A DNA stretch of 64,000 nucleotides. Source: Saccoglossus kowalevskii (lineage: Eukaryota; Hemichordata; Enteropneusta; Harrimaniidae). Position numbers and translations under genes: made by a program. Every line of letters begins with the position of its first letter. The first letter of the stretch is position 1. This document shows positions 10,427 to 21,690 of this stretch, one piece after another. The stretch spans positions 85,757 to 149,756 of the forward strand of contig NW_003158725.1 of assembly GCF_000003605.2 (NCBI RefSeq), given 5' to 3'. The notes below the pieces were generated by a model. The model did no database searches, had not been told where the DNA came from, and was given only the letters and a program-made list of their open reading frames with translations.

Positions 10427-11932
10427 CTTGACGATTAATAATATATACACCAAATATGTTGTATGTATTATTATAATTCATTGACCTCGTCGCCAGATTA
10501 TAAATACCGGAATACGAAGTTACCATCTGCCTAACAACACTGGAATCTGTGCCGTTTTGTATACCTTGCATTAATAATGTTTGACATAAATGCGCGACTA
10601 CTCGGTGTCAGGGTATGCAGCCTGGTTGTATGTAATACAATTTGGGGAATGTATTCACCGTGACATTGAACAATTTCAACGTCGAAACAGATTAAAAGCT
10701 GATAAACGTACGTATGGATATTTTCAGCGTGTGAAACCATTATATCCTGACTATGGTTGAACACATAGCTTGTCACCGGAAATATTTATAAATGCATTTA
10801 CGCAATATCCTTGTACCGGGAAATATTTTAATTATTTAAAGTAGTACTTAAAATAATCCTTTTCAAATTTATGCGTCTTCTTTGTGATATTACAAAGATT
10901 TACAGAATAATGGTTTGAGCACGTTTGCACAATGCAAGCCCATGTATAACATTTGTGCACGTTCAATCGGTTAACTTAGAAAGCACAGTGGACTGATTAC
11001 GGAAGTAAGAAAGATCATTACTACGCCGAACACTTTGTTCATATGCTATACCGATTATTTCAATTCAAATGCCATTGTATGGTGCACGCTGTCATTATTT
11101 TATGTTTCAGTGATGTGTTCCTATCTTATGTATGTACACAAAATAACGTATTGTGGTCAATCTACATATACCCTATGATATCGTATATCCTTGATTCGTG
11201 ATTCATGCCTCACAAAGAAACATTGCGTTCACGGACAGAAGAAACTGTCTCAAGGCTCATGCCAACATAAAGTGCCGCGTTCCGAAACATGATTTGTTTA
11301 TAATTTACTATTGAGTGGGAAAAAAATATGGTGTATTATCTTTGTGTCTATTTGTCATAACTCGTGCCATAAAGTAAATTACGTGAGCTCCCTCGTGGCG
11401 CTTCTAATATATATATATGGGTAGTGAATGTGGTGAGCACGTTCTAATCGTTCAAGTTCACACTATATCAGAACTATATCTAACTTGTTGTCTAACATTT
11501 CAGAACGCACATGTTGTCTGAGTCGGGGAAGCGTTGTGCGAAACACGACATGAGACAATCAAGCACAACTTCGCACCATGTTTCAAAAATGAATAATGGG
11601 TACCTACGATTAATGAGCGGACAAGTTTTCACAGATATCCGCAGAATAATTCAAGGGCTTGGTGTTACTCAGGCAAGGGAATTTAATTGATATCGATATA
11701 CAATTTGACCGCCACAAACTCATTGCATTACGCGTGGTCTAATCCCGCTAGTCCGACTTGTACATGTGGCACACCTGCGACAATCCAACTATAAACGTAC
11801 TCTTGAAGACACTTTTTTTCGGGAGAAAAGTTGGAGATTGCAAGAGATAATTGTTGAATATTGAGTGTGTGTTTTTCTTAGCATTTTCTGTAACATTTAT
11901 GTCGTTGTATTTTATCAAAAATCAAAAACGTT
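10427..11932. other. Intergenic, nothing recognised
   Basis: AT-rich DNA without coding signal or clear repeat structure. Confidence 0.5.
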
Positions 11933-12082
11933 GTGATTTAACTGCAGTGTATATAGAGTAGTATTCGTTCGATAGTTCTTGTACATCTATAACGGAACGT
12001 ACCAGTGATTTAACTGCAGTGTATATAGAGTAGTATTCGTTCGGTAGTTCTTGTACATCTATAACGGAACGTACCAGTGATT
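11933..12082. repeat. 72-bp tandem duplication
   Basis: Two head-to-tail 72-bp copies (11933-12004 and 12005-12076), each starting GTGATTTAACTGCAGTGTAT and ending GGAACGTACCA. They differ at one base (GATAGTT against GGTAGTT), and a 6-bp start of a third copy follows. The near identity indicates a recent duplication. Confidence 0.95.
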
Positions 12083-12405
12083 CATTTTCCTTATTACTTA
12101 TTTTTTTACAAAAGTGATTCGTTCATGCTAAATCAAAAACGCAGCTATGTAACCATGGTAATAGAACACTATTTGTGAAATAAAAACAAGTTTTCCGACT
12201 CTCGCTCTCCACGAGATCTCGGCGGCCATTTGTTTTCTATAATTTCATTTAAAACGTTCTGTCATTTCATTGAAAACATTCTTTTCAGACGACTCTATTA
12301 TTCAATTCAACATGCAATTTTCTCCTTTTACATGACACTGTAAAGATTGTATACATTTTGGACACGAACGCAATCACAAGGGTACAAAGTGTGACGTCAT
12401 ATTCT

Positions 12406-12882
12406 ATGTACATTATATTTCATTATCATACAATAATGTGGACAATGAAAAAATGTCTCGTTGTGCATTCAGAGTTCAAAACCTACTTTAGGTTAAATGG
12501 CAAAGGGATCAAACCGTTGAATGCAACACAGCTTCGATGGAGATTCAAATCAGCTGGCTTACGCGACTTTGTTTTTGAAAAATTGTATTTTTTAGGCCCT
12601 GACTTAATTTGCGTAAGTCATGTCGGTAATAAAGTCAAACATATAGAACACACACACATATATATATATATACTCACTATTCAGTCACCTTCCTTGAAAG
12701 ACAGACACCTTTGCCAAGAGGTTAACACGACTTTGTACAAACGTGAATTAAAACACTCTGACAAACCTTTTAATCGACATTACCTGGATATTAATTATCC
12801 TGATACGATGTCCACAATGTTATTGCAATGTTTCGCTTCACCAGTGAAAATGCACTTTTGTAGTTTCCTTACTATAATGTAA
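12406..12882 (+). CDS. Unidentified ORF (158 codons) between inverted repeats
   Basis: Open from upstream of 12358. The first ATG is at 12406 and the TAA at 12880-12882. This length without a stop is unusual for sequence of this base composition. The product would be basic, with residues around KKCLVVHSEFKTYF and QLRWRFKSAGLRDFVFEKLY, but matches no family I know. An (AC)n(AT)n microsatellite at 12648-12673 is read through in the middle, giving a His/Ile/Tyr tract, which argues against a conserved protein. It lies between inverted repeats, so a degraded transposon protein is possible. A CRE octamer at 12392-12399 lies just before the ATG. Probably not a functional host gene. Confidence 0.2.
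   Translation: MYIIFHYHTIMWTMKKCLVVHSEFKTYFRLNGKGIKPLNATQLRWRFKSAGLRDFVFEKLYFLGPDLICVSHVGNKVKHIEHTHIYIYILTIQSPSLKDRHLCQEVNTTLYKRELKHSDKPFNRHYLDINYPDTMSTMLLQCFASPVKMHFCSFLTIM
12648..12673. repeat. (AC)n(AT)n microsatellite
   Basis: A run of AC followed by a run of AT dinucleotides, inside the unidentified reading frame. Confidence 0.9.
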
Positions 12883-13115
12883 AGCCGTTTTTTTATATTT
12901 GTTCATAAAGATGGAATACTTAATAACAATGATTTGTGTCATTTGTTGTATAGGCTTTTTCGTTTTTAGTAGCGACATAATATACACAAATCAGATAACA
13001 CAAAAGTTTTTTTTATAAAGTGGCGATCATAGATCTTATTCAAAAATGGCCGCTGAAATCTCGCTGGGAGTGAGATTCACGAGAATCGTTTTTGCCCCCA
13101 CCCCAAATAGTGTTC

Positions 13116-14492
13116 TTTTTTCTGTCGTTATCGCGCCCACTGCCCCGTGACATATATAACCACGGAAATCACGACGCCACTTGGCAATAAGGTTTATTCA
13201 CGCTGGCACCAATGTAAGCATGATTCGAGACTAGAATTCGGCATGGCTACTATAAGATATATAGCTGCATATGCTAAAATCTAATGCCGTGTTTGTTTTG
13301 TTTTGTTTTTTTCTACTAAACCGTTATCTGAGTAGATATAATATTAACTCACTGCCCACCACTTAAATGTTAAATGTATAATTTTACATGTCCCGTATAT
13401 TCCCCATCGCTATAAAGATTATTAGGATAATCCAAAATGATGAACATTATTTTACGTTGCACTCATTCCACACTCAGACTAAATTAACACGAACATAACA
13501 ATTCAACTTTGCCACAAAGTAATGATTGAAGTAGGTCTATACAAATCATACGCTGCCTTACTATTTGGCGAAGCACCAAAAAAGGTAATTACAATTCCTG
13601 GATATTCGTTGATGATCTGAACATTCATCTCGTGACACTATACACTATACGTTTAAAGCAGGATTTAACTTTTATAAGCACGAACCTCCAACCGCCCTAC
13701 CGGCACCATAGATATGCATTTCTCTCTGTGTAATACAAAACCCCCCATACGATTACATAACACACAACGTGGGTAAAATATCATTCTGTAAAGCCTAATA
13801 ATGATGGATGGTTTATTGTGGTGTGATATTCGAAGATGGGAACAGTATTCGGCTATAATAATACCTAAACTATCTAGCATGTTTTCTCGATTCATATCTT
13901 AAACTTCTATCTTCATCTTCTATCCGTGTATCTCACGAGATTCGACATGCACTCAAGAGAACAGTGAATCGATAAAACGTAATGTGTATCTAAGATAATG
14001 TTGGATTGTAGAAGCACATATTAATAGTAACTGTGTAATAAATTTCACATCTTGATATATTGAAAGGAGGTTTTATATCTACGTGTGATCAGAAATCATT
14101 TCCGATGATGCATATCTCCAGACGTAATGAGATGTCATATCCGAGATACGGATGTTTGCTGAAACGCGAACCTAATGTGTTTGTTGCCTCGTAACTTACC
14201 GAGTTTTCCCTTCGTAATCTCCGAACCAAAAGATTTATGTCAGAGCGATATGCGATGGGTGTTTTTCAAATCCTAATCTGAGCGGATATGTCTTGACACA
14301 TCGCATTAACTGTGGTCCAGCTAATCCACTATCTTCATGCCGCACCGGCTTAAATCTGTATGTCGTACCCCCCCGGGGGGGGGGGGGGGGGGGTTATTGA
14401 CATTGCGAAAACGTAATGCATTACTAACACGGCTTTCAGTACAACGTGTGTGAAGCAGATGCGATGTAAACATTCACAACCATATATAATTA
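13116..14492. other. Intergenic with a C7-G19 homopolymer junction
   Basis: No gene seen. At 14368-14393 seven C are followed directly by nineteen G; a strong self-pairing and G-rich tract that is also a likely site of sequencing error. Confidence 0.6.
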
Positions 14493-15215
14493 CAGCAAGT
14501 CTCAGAAATATTGGGGCAGCCAATTTGCAGACTCGCTTGCGAATTGGCTATCTGCTTTGGTTTTGACTGAGCGGTTGGCTTTCGAATCTCACTGGCGCCG
14601 TCGTCACTCTGGGTGAATCTATATAACAGTAGGGGCCGTCATACTTTAGTTAGATGGCGATTTCTTTCAAATATACCAGGGAAAGTGTTCTATTTTCTTC
14701 GTGTAATGAGGTGTTCGTATACAGGAATTGTCCACGCAAAAACGAGGAATGAAGTCGAATTTCATTAGCGGTTAGTTTAATGTTACCCCGACGAATCGTT
14801 TGGATGTGAAAATATATTTTCTCCCTGATTTGTAGGCAACTGTTTCTCAACTTTTCTCTTTATTTAGTTTCATTCAGTGTTCAAGATGGTAAATATCGGT
14901 GGATTAATCGCATTTATCATATTATCACTTGTACGCCAGCTGACTGTGGCCATTCTCAGGCTGACCGGGGAAACTACTTTCACATTATCACGCCTCGCAA
15001 AGCAAATCCTTCAGGGGAATCCAGACATGTATCACTGAGGCTACGTAAATACATACTATGTTCCCTAATGCAATATAGACTTACCCAGAGTGGACGCGAC
15101 CACGAGTCGGCGCCAGCGAGATTTGAAAGCCAACTGTTTAGTCAAAACCAAAGCAGTTAGCCAATTCGCTAGCGAGTTTGCAAATTGGCTGCCCCAATAC
15201 TTCTGAGACTTGCTG
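14493..15215 (-). mobile_element. Tc1/mariner-like MITE, family A, copy 1 (723 bp)
   Basis: Terminal inverted repeats of about 140 bp start CAGCAAGTCTCAGAA and are flanked on both sides by TA (14491-14492 and 15216-15217), the target duplication of Tc1/mariner-type elements. Each TIR contains an inner dyad, GCCAATT...AATTGGC, about 30 bp across, then TTTTGACT and GTTGGCTTTC blocks. The core is unrelated to the TIRs and contains no transposase reading frame. Its core is the reverse complement of the core of the copy at 25849-26701, so the two are in opposite orientation. The copies differ in length (723 against about 572 bp without the nested insert) and by many substitutions. Confidence 0.85.
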
Positions 15216-15217
15216 TA

Positions 15218-18200
15218 ATTATGTTTCTCAATGTATTATGTTTGTTAATGTCATACTTATGTTCAAAGAATCACGATTAGGGGTATGCTTACACGTATAA
15301 GTCAACGTAAGACACTTCCCTGGGTAATTAAATGAATGGGCGTGACGAATATCAATTGGATAAATTGTAGTGATTTATTGTGATAGGTTGTCGATTCAAG
15401 AGAAACAGTTGTTCGTAAATTCTGAATTCATAGGATTACCTTTATGTAGCATGCGCATGTGTACGCGCGCAGTTCAGCTGTTATACACTGATACTTGATC
15501 GATTTTGGGAGCGCGCCAGAAGGCTATCTCGTTTTCCATAAGCAAATTCATCTATGGCGTATCATGATTGGATCAAATTAGTCACATCATGGCATAATGC
15601 CTTGAAACGGAAGAATTAGTAAAATTAAGTTAACTGAAGAAATACAGCGGAACATAGTTTCCAGTTAATGCACTCGAGCCATGAAGTATCATAATAACAA
15701 GAAGTTATGAATGGGTCGGAAACAAATTACAAAATATATTTAAAGGCTACACAAATTGTATAACAGTCCGTCGTATATACTCTTCGATTTTCGATTAAAG
15801 CTATGTCAAAGACTGTTACAACACATGGCACCACCAGACCAAATAACATATCAAGCAAGCTTACATATAAGACGTGTTACCAATACATGGGGAGTGGCTT
15901 ACAACAATACATAACGTATATTACATACATAATATAATGTCAGATATAATAGTCATCCACAACAAGATCGACGAATAACAATCTGGTACGATGTTAAACG
16001 GATGTGATCTGAAGCATCTGTCTCTACATAGTGCCCGTATACACGAGACTTGTTAGCAGCTTTCTCGCTGGACTTATTCAGGTGAACATACGCAATACAA
16101 TGACATATTGCTATTGCTATTTAAATATGATTTTGAAAAATGTTCCTTCCACCCAACACCAAACAAGGCGAAATACGATATTATTAGATACAATAGTACA
16201 GGTGTTACACGATTAAACGCGGATTTGATGTTAAATGTGTCCCTACATCAACATTAATTTTCAGTGATGCGTGCAACCAGAGAACAGACTGCACCAGGAT
16301 GATAGACATACAGATATAGGTAGTATGAATAGAACCACTGTAATTTAATTCAAATCAAGAACCATTTTGTTTATTGAACTAATTTTAGAAGCTTGTGCAT
16401 TATTTTCCACTGTTTGCATGGGGCATGTATGTTTGTTCAATGTATTAACGCTAAACATTATCGTGGTAAAAAGATTCGTATAACATCCCCCCCCAGTGAC
16501 TCTGCACACATTCGCTTTTAATTAGTATTAGCTCTAATTATTTTCTATAATTAATGATATTTAAGAATCTAATATGAACTGTACATCGTTAGATCAGGTC
16601 ATCCATGAATGCGCTACTAGCCAATTAAGAGATTGTGATCTGAAATTACGTTTTATTAAGTCATTAAAATAATACTAATTATTACACATAAATTAATTCA
16701 ATCTGTTTATTAAGGGTCTGACAATCCGGTTGTGCTTGCCAGATTATGTTCTGCAATCTGCGGGATTTTTTTTTATGTCAGTGTCGACTCACCAAGTTTG
16801 GGGAATGCAATTAGGCGCATCGTCCATGCCATCGTGTACTGAGCACAAAACGCTGTATCGTATTTCACGGCAGAGACCTAGATAACTCGTGTACCGTGAA
16901 TATAAAGACACACCATGTTATCTTGTCTGTTATGATTGTGACATGCAACATTATGACCATTCGTATGCATGGAGGATGAGATTTTTCGTATATATATATG
17001 ATATATATATATCGAAATTACGTATTTAATAATATAACATCAGACAACCGCAAATGATGTTGACAGTCAGCCAGCGCGGGATTATACGATCGATGTCACC
17101 GAGACTCGGCTAAAACTCAGTCTAAATGGCTGTTATATTCGGGTGACAGTACTGTGGGATATACGCATTCTGACACGTTGGAAATGAACTAGCTTGTGCT
17201 ATTGAAATTATAATATCAATTTTGATGATCGGAATCGTAAAACCAATTGAGACTTAATAGAGGTTCCTGGAATCCGTGTCTGCACTCGAGCCTAATTATT
17301 CAATCACGGCTTAATGCATGCGACTGGCGAAATTGGCTCCGAGTCTCAATCGATAATGACTTGAAGATTACATACTGCAGCCTTGCTTTCAGTGACTACT
17401 CAATGTCAACATACGTGAGAGTGTGCATAAAATGAATTCATTAGATCAAGTAAAAGATGCTGGTCTGCATGTTTGATACGCTCTGTTTTATTGTCAGGTA
17501 TACCATGAGTTAAGACTGAAATACCTTGTACGCGGTAGTAAAAAAAAATCTAAAATCCTGTTTACAACGGCAGCATCGTAATTATTCCGCTATATACTGT
17601 CAAATGCGTAGTTATTGCCTCTGCGGTTGTAAATTTACATTGTCCTCCATAGAGTGTGAATTAATGCTATCTTTAAATTAAAAAAAAGAGAGAAAATATA
17701 TAAAGTATCTACCTTATTATGTTGGTAACCACAACGACGCTGCGACAAGCTACATCAATTCAACTATGCGCTAGCAATTCCGGGGAAAGCATACTACATA
17801 TGACGTTATTCGGTACCGTAGGTGGCGCCCACTGCGGAACAAATTATACATCTTCTCGTTGAGCTTGTAACCAACCAAACCCAACCCACCTGAACAGTAT
17901 CGACTGTCTAGAAACACACGAAGTGAGCCCTCTGTGTAATAACTGTTAAATGTAATGAAGATATGTAATATTTTACCCCCGTATACGATGCAACAAGGGA
18001 TTTATCGGCGATTTACAAAACTAATCGTTTTAAAGATATCCACCCTTCTATAATAATATAATATATTATTATACCTCCTAACCAAACACGCGCATTTGTC
18101 GGTGATATATATTCGACTATTGACTATTGGCTTGCGCAGAAATGTTGAACAAGACTCGATTTTGTATTACCCTGGCCGAGTAATGTTCTATGTAAATACT

Positions 18201-21200
18201 TGTAACCAGGAGATAGTCATCTAACAACACGATTATTTCGCTCGATCCGACCGTAGTCGCCGCACCGCGTACGTAGTTAGCACTGATTACTTAAATTTCG
18301 CCCGGCATTCCAGAATTTGTTGACATCGTATACCGACTTAATGTGCTTCTATTTATTTCATGAAGGTAATTTTATTACTCGTTGTGTATCGTACATGTAT
18401 ATGTGGGTTTCAATAAATTGTTAATTTCACTGGAAATATGTTGTTATAAAGTTGACAGTAATCTCGGGAGGAATTATAGAGTACAAATACAAACCATTGG
18501 ATGTGTGTTGAAACAGTTACTTGTGAATATAGAACGTTTTGGATGTTGTCATTGAAAACTTGGGCAGAAGAGATCTTGCGATACAGACTTTTACGAAATG
18601 TTTGTTTTATTCGGTATAATGATACAAATATTGACCCCAGCCTCGGTCGATTTAGAGATCGACCTTGGCCCGGGTCAAAGCTCCCATAATATCGCCTAGT
18701 TAAAATTTACAGGGAATAAAGTTGAAGACATATATTGATTATCAGCGGAACAGCGGATTGCTTTTTATTTCAAGTCATTGTGCTCTACGCCGTTCACAAT
18801 GGAAATGTGTTCCTTGTACCACGTTGCAACTGGAATTAAAGTTGTTGTTTTTTTTGTTTTTCTTTTCTATAAATCTAAGCATGGCATCAAAAGCCTATTC
18901 AGGAAAATATTGATTCTAAAAAGTATGTCCGTATAGATGAGTGATTCGCGCCGATAAATTGGAAAAAATGCATTGAGGAAAGAGATTGCACTTCAGAAAC
19001 TTATTCTTCTTGGGTTTTTTTCATTCATCGAGTAACCAATCAGTTAGACCGGCTTGACAATATTAAATCGATTAATAGAACAACTATTAGTAGATATCCG
19101 TGACTGCAATTCCAAACCTGTAGGCTCTTCTTAGAGTTACAATCAATGAATTTTATCAGCTTTCGAGATACAGCCCAGTGCTTGCTAAATGCGCAATATA
19201 TTTTGTCAAACAAGCGTAGATACTTCAAGAGGAATACACATGATCAAAGCTCATTGAACAGCATTGCGCTTCAACAAGAGGGATTCTTACATTCAAATTA
19301 AACAATTGCTGCTTCATGCTCATATTTATGATGTATTTTGCATAATTAATGACGCGTAATCATCTCCAATAGCCATTACGTTACATGCGTACCATTTCGT
19401 GCCCATTCGAAAAGAGAGACCTGAGCGATATCATAGACGAAGTTTTTTTTTTTTTTTGAGTATCGCGTGGTATTTTTTGTACAAGTACGCCGTTATCATC
19501 TATTTCACACTCAGGTAGTAGTGCAATAATTTTAAAAATCGTCTTCCGAATATCTATCCATTTCACACATGCATAACAGGTGAATGCTGCTGACAGAATC
19601 AGACAGAATATCTAATCCGCCAATGGATTGAAAATTATATCAACTTCCGGCGTCTACATTGGATGTGTTTTTGTCACACATTTTAAACAGAATTGCAGAT
19701 AACAGAGTGATGTAAGATATATATATATATTTGCGTTCGTGATGAATTGATTTGTTGTACTTTATCTTTTACTCGCACCGATTAAAGTGTATTCGTGGAA
19801 TCTAATTTGTATCCATGAAATCGTTTTCTCTGTGTTTGTCAAATGGCGTAGAGATATATTTGCGCACATCACAATGACAGACACGTCTGGGCTTGTTACG
19901 CTTCGATCTAATCGACATTTGAAGCACATACTCAGTACATTGAAAGTGGAGTGCCGTCCGTAAATTGGAAAATTCAATTTGCATCTCTTTCATCTAAGTG
20001 AACCACATTGTATGTGAGTGTGAACTGACTGTGATTATATGTAACATGTGCATAAGTAATATTCACACATTCATCCCGTGCGAGTAACCTTAGTAAACAC
20101 TACGTACGTGTCAATTGCATCATTCTCACTATCGGGGTTCAAACGGTGAGATTTGCATTGGATGAAATACAAATGGTCTATTCAAACTTTCGTAATAGAT
20201 CCAGTATATCATCGAATGAGTAACTGTAAAACTGTAAAAAAGCTTGACAAAGTTGTGTGATGAATATTTTGGTGTCCATGGATAATATCTGTTGTAGCGG
20301 TACTGTTTGATAAATACACTGTCATCACATTTTGCCAAGGCGGTATTTGGCCAGTAATAGCCCCGGTAAACTAATTAATAATTATAATTGGGGCCGCATA
20401 GTACTAATGCGTCGAGTTATTTGAAACTTGAAGATAGAGAATGGCCACGTGTGTCTAGCATCAAACGTCAAGCGGTAAGCCTCGTTCTGTTCGATAAGGG
20501 ACACAACGACACACACAACCCGTGTAAAAATACATTGCTTGTTTACAAGTAATTCGAACACGCGCTGCGCGACGACCACCGCCTTTATTAAGTTATATTT
20601 CAATACTAAGTCAATTGATCAGTTAGAATGACTACCCCAAAGATAACATCACATGCTATTAATTCTAACACCGGAGGTTCCTATGATTGAGTTAACGTTG
20701 AGTATGTGTTATTTACTATATTATTGGCTGAGTGAAATTGTAAGAAGTGATTGAGTCAGTAACTCGACCTCAATATCAGATGTAGACTCTAACCTTCCTC
20801 GTGTGTGTCTAATACTATATACGAATACGTGACAATTCGATTTCGTGTGACCTAAGTGACAATGAGTGACAACCATTTGAATCATCAACTAACATGATGA
20901 AACATGCATTTGATTTTCCAACTAAATATTCAGCTATCACTATATTCGCCGTTTTCTTATTTTCACCAGTATTTTAAATGGTATATTTCACGTTCTACCC
21001 AATATTCACATAATCCGGGAAAATCACCATCTTCATATTTAAAAAAATAACGTCAAAAATCGTCAAATTGTTGGAAAAACGTACTGTATCAAATATTGAT
21101 TTAGTAGTTTTAGACAAATACGCCTCTACATCCCAATACGGTAAGATATGCGATAAACAATACATGAATGGAGAATAGTCGAGCATGCATATTAAACGTG

Positions 21201-21690
21201 ATACGACTATCGCTCGTTCTCATTCTGTGTAAACATAATGTATTTTAGACACGTTGCATACGTCGCATGGGACTCATATCAGTATCGCTAAAACTTATTT
21301 AACATTGCGATAAAACACCACAGTATGAAGGGAATGGAGTATGTATTCATATTTCGAAGCTCTAATAATTTCACACTGAATAAATTCTTTTCCGACATCC
21401 GACAGAGACATGATTTGAGTTACCAAATAAGAATGTAATAGAAAATGCAGTTCAATCCGGGTAACTGGTGTGTTTGTTTCGACATTACATGTGCGTCGCA
21501 TTATTATTTACTTGAACCCAATAATAATATTTCTGGTACATATATTACATTGCTCGAAACAAAAATAATAATAAATTAAATTTTATTTCCTGGAGTTTGA
21601 TATTGTGATTTTTTTTCAGGATGGGGAAATATTAGACGGACAAGATGAATTCGACAATATTGGGAACGTGTACGTACGTGCTCACGACTA
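15218..21690. other. Intergenic, no gene recognised
   Basis: About 6.5 kb of AT-rich DNA. Holds an (AT)n tract at 16988-17012, an AT palindrome near 18056-18073, a GGTCGAT/ATCGACC dyad near 18647-18664 and a T-homopolymer near 19443-19457. Reading frames are short, without recognisable domains. Confidence 0.5.

Larger units (their letters stand above)
12162..13115. mobile_element. Inverted-repeat pair enclosing an ORF
   Basis: The arms are 12162-12232 and 13041-13115. Read outward-in on the respective strands both contain AAATGGCCGC, then GA-ATCTCG, a GAGNGAGA block and CAAATAGTGTTCT, at about 75% identity over about 70 bp. They enclose 0.8 kb that holds the second-longest reading frame of the window. 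The unit may be an old foldback or TIR transposon, or two independent copies of one repeat in opposite orientation. No target duplication was found, partly because the outer boundaries are unclear. Confidence 0.5.

Noticed and set aside
12358-12405. Upstream extension of the 12406-12882 frame
   Set aside because: It begins at TTG; the first ATG in frame is at 12406.
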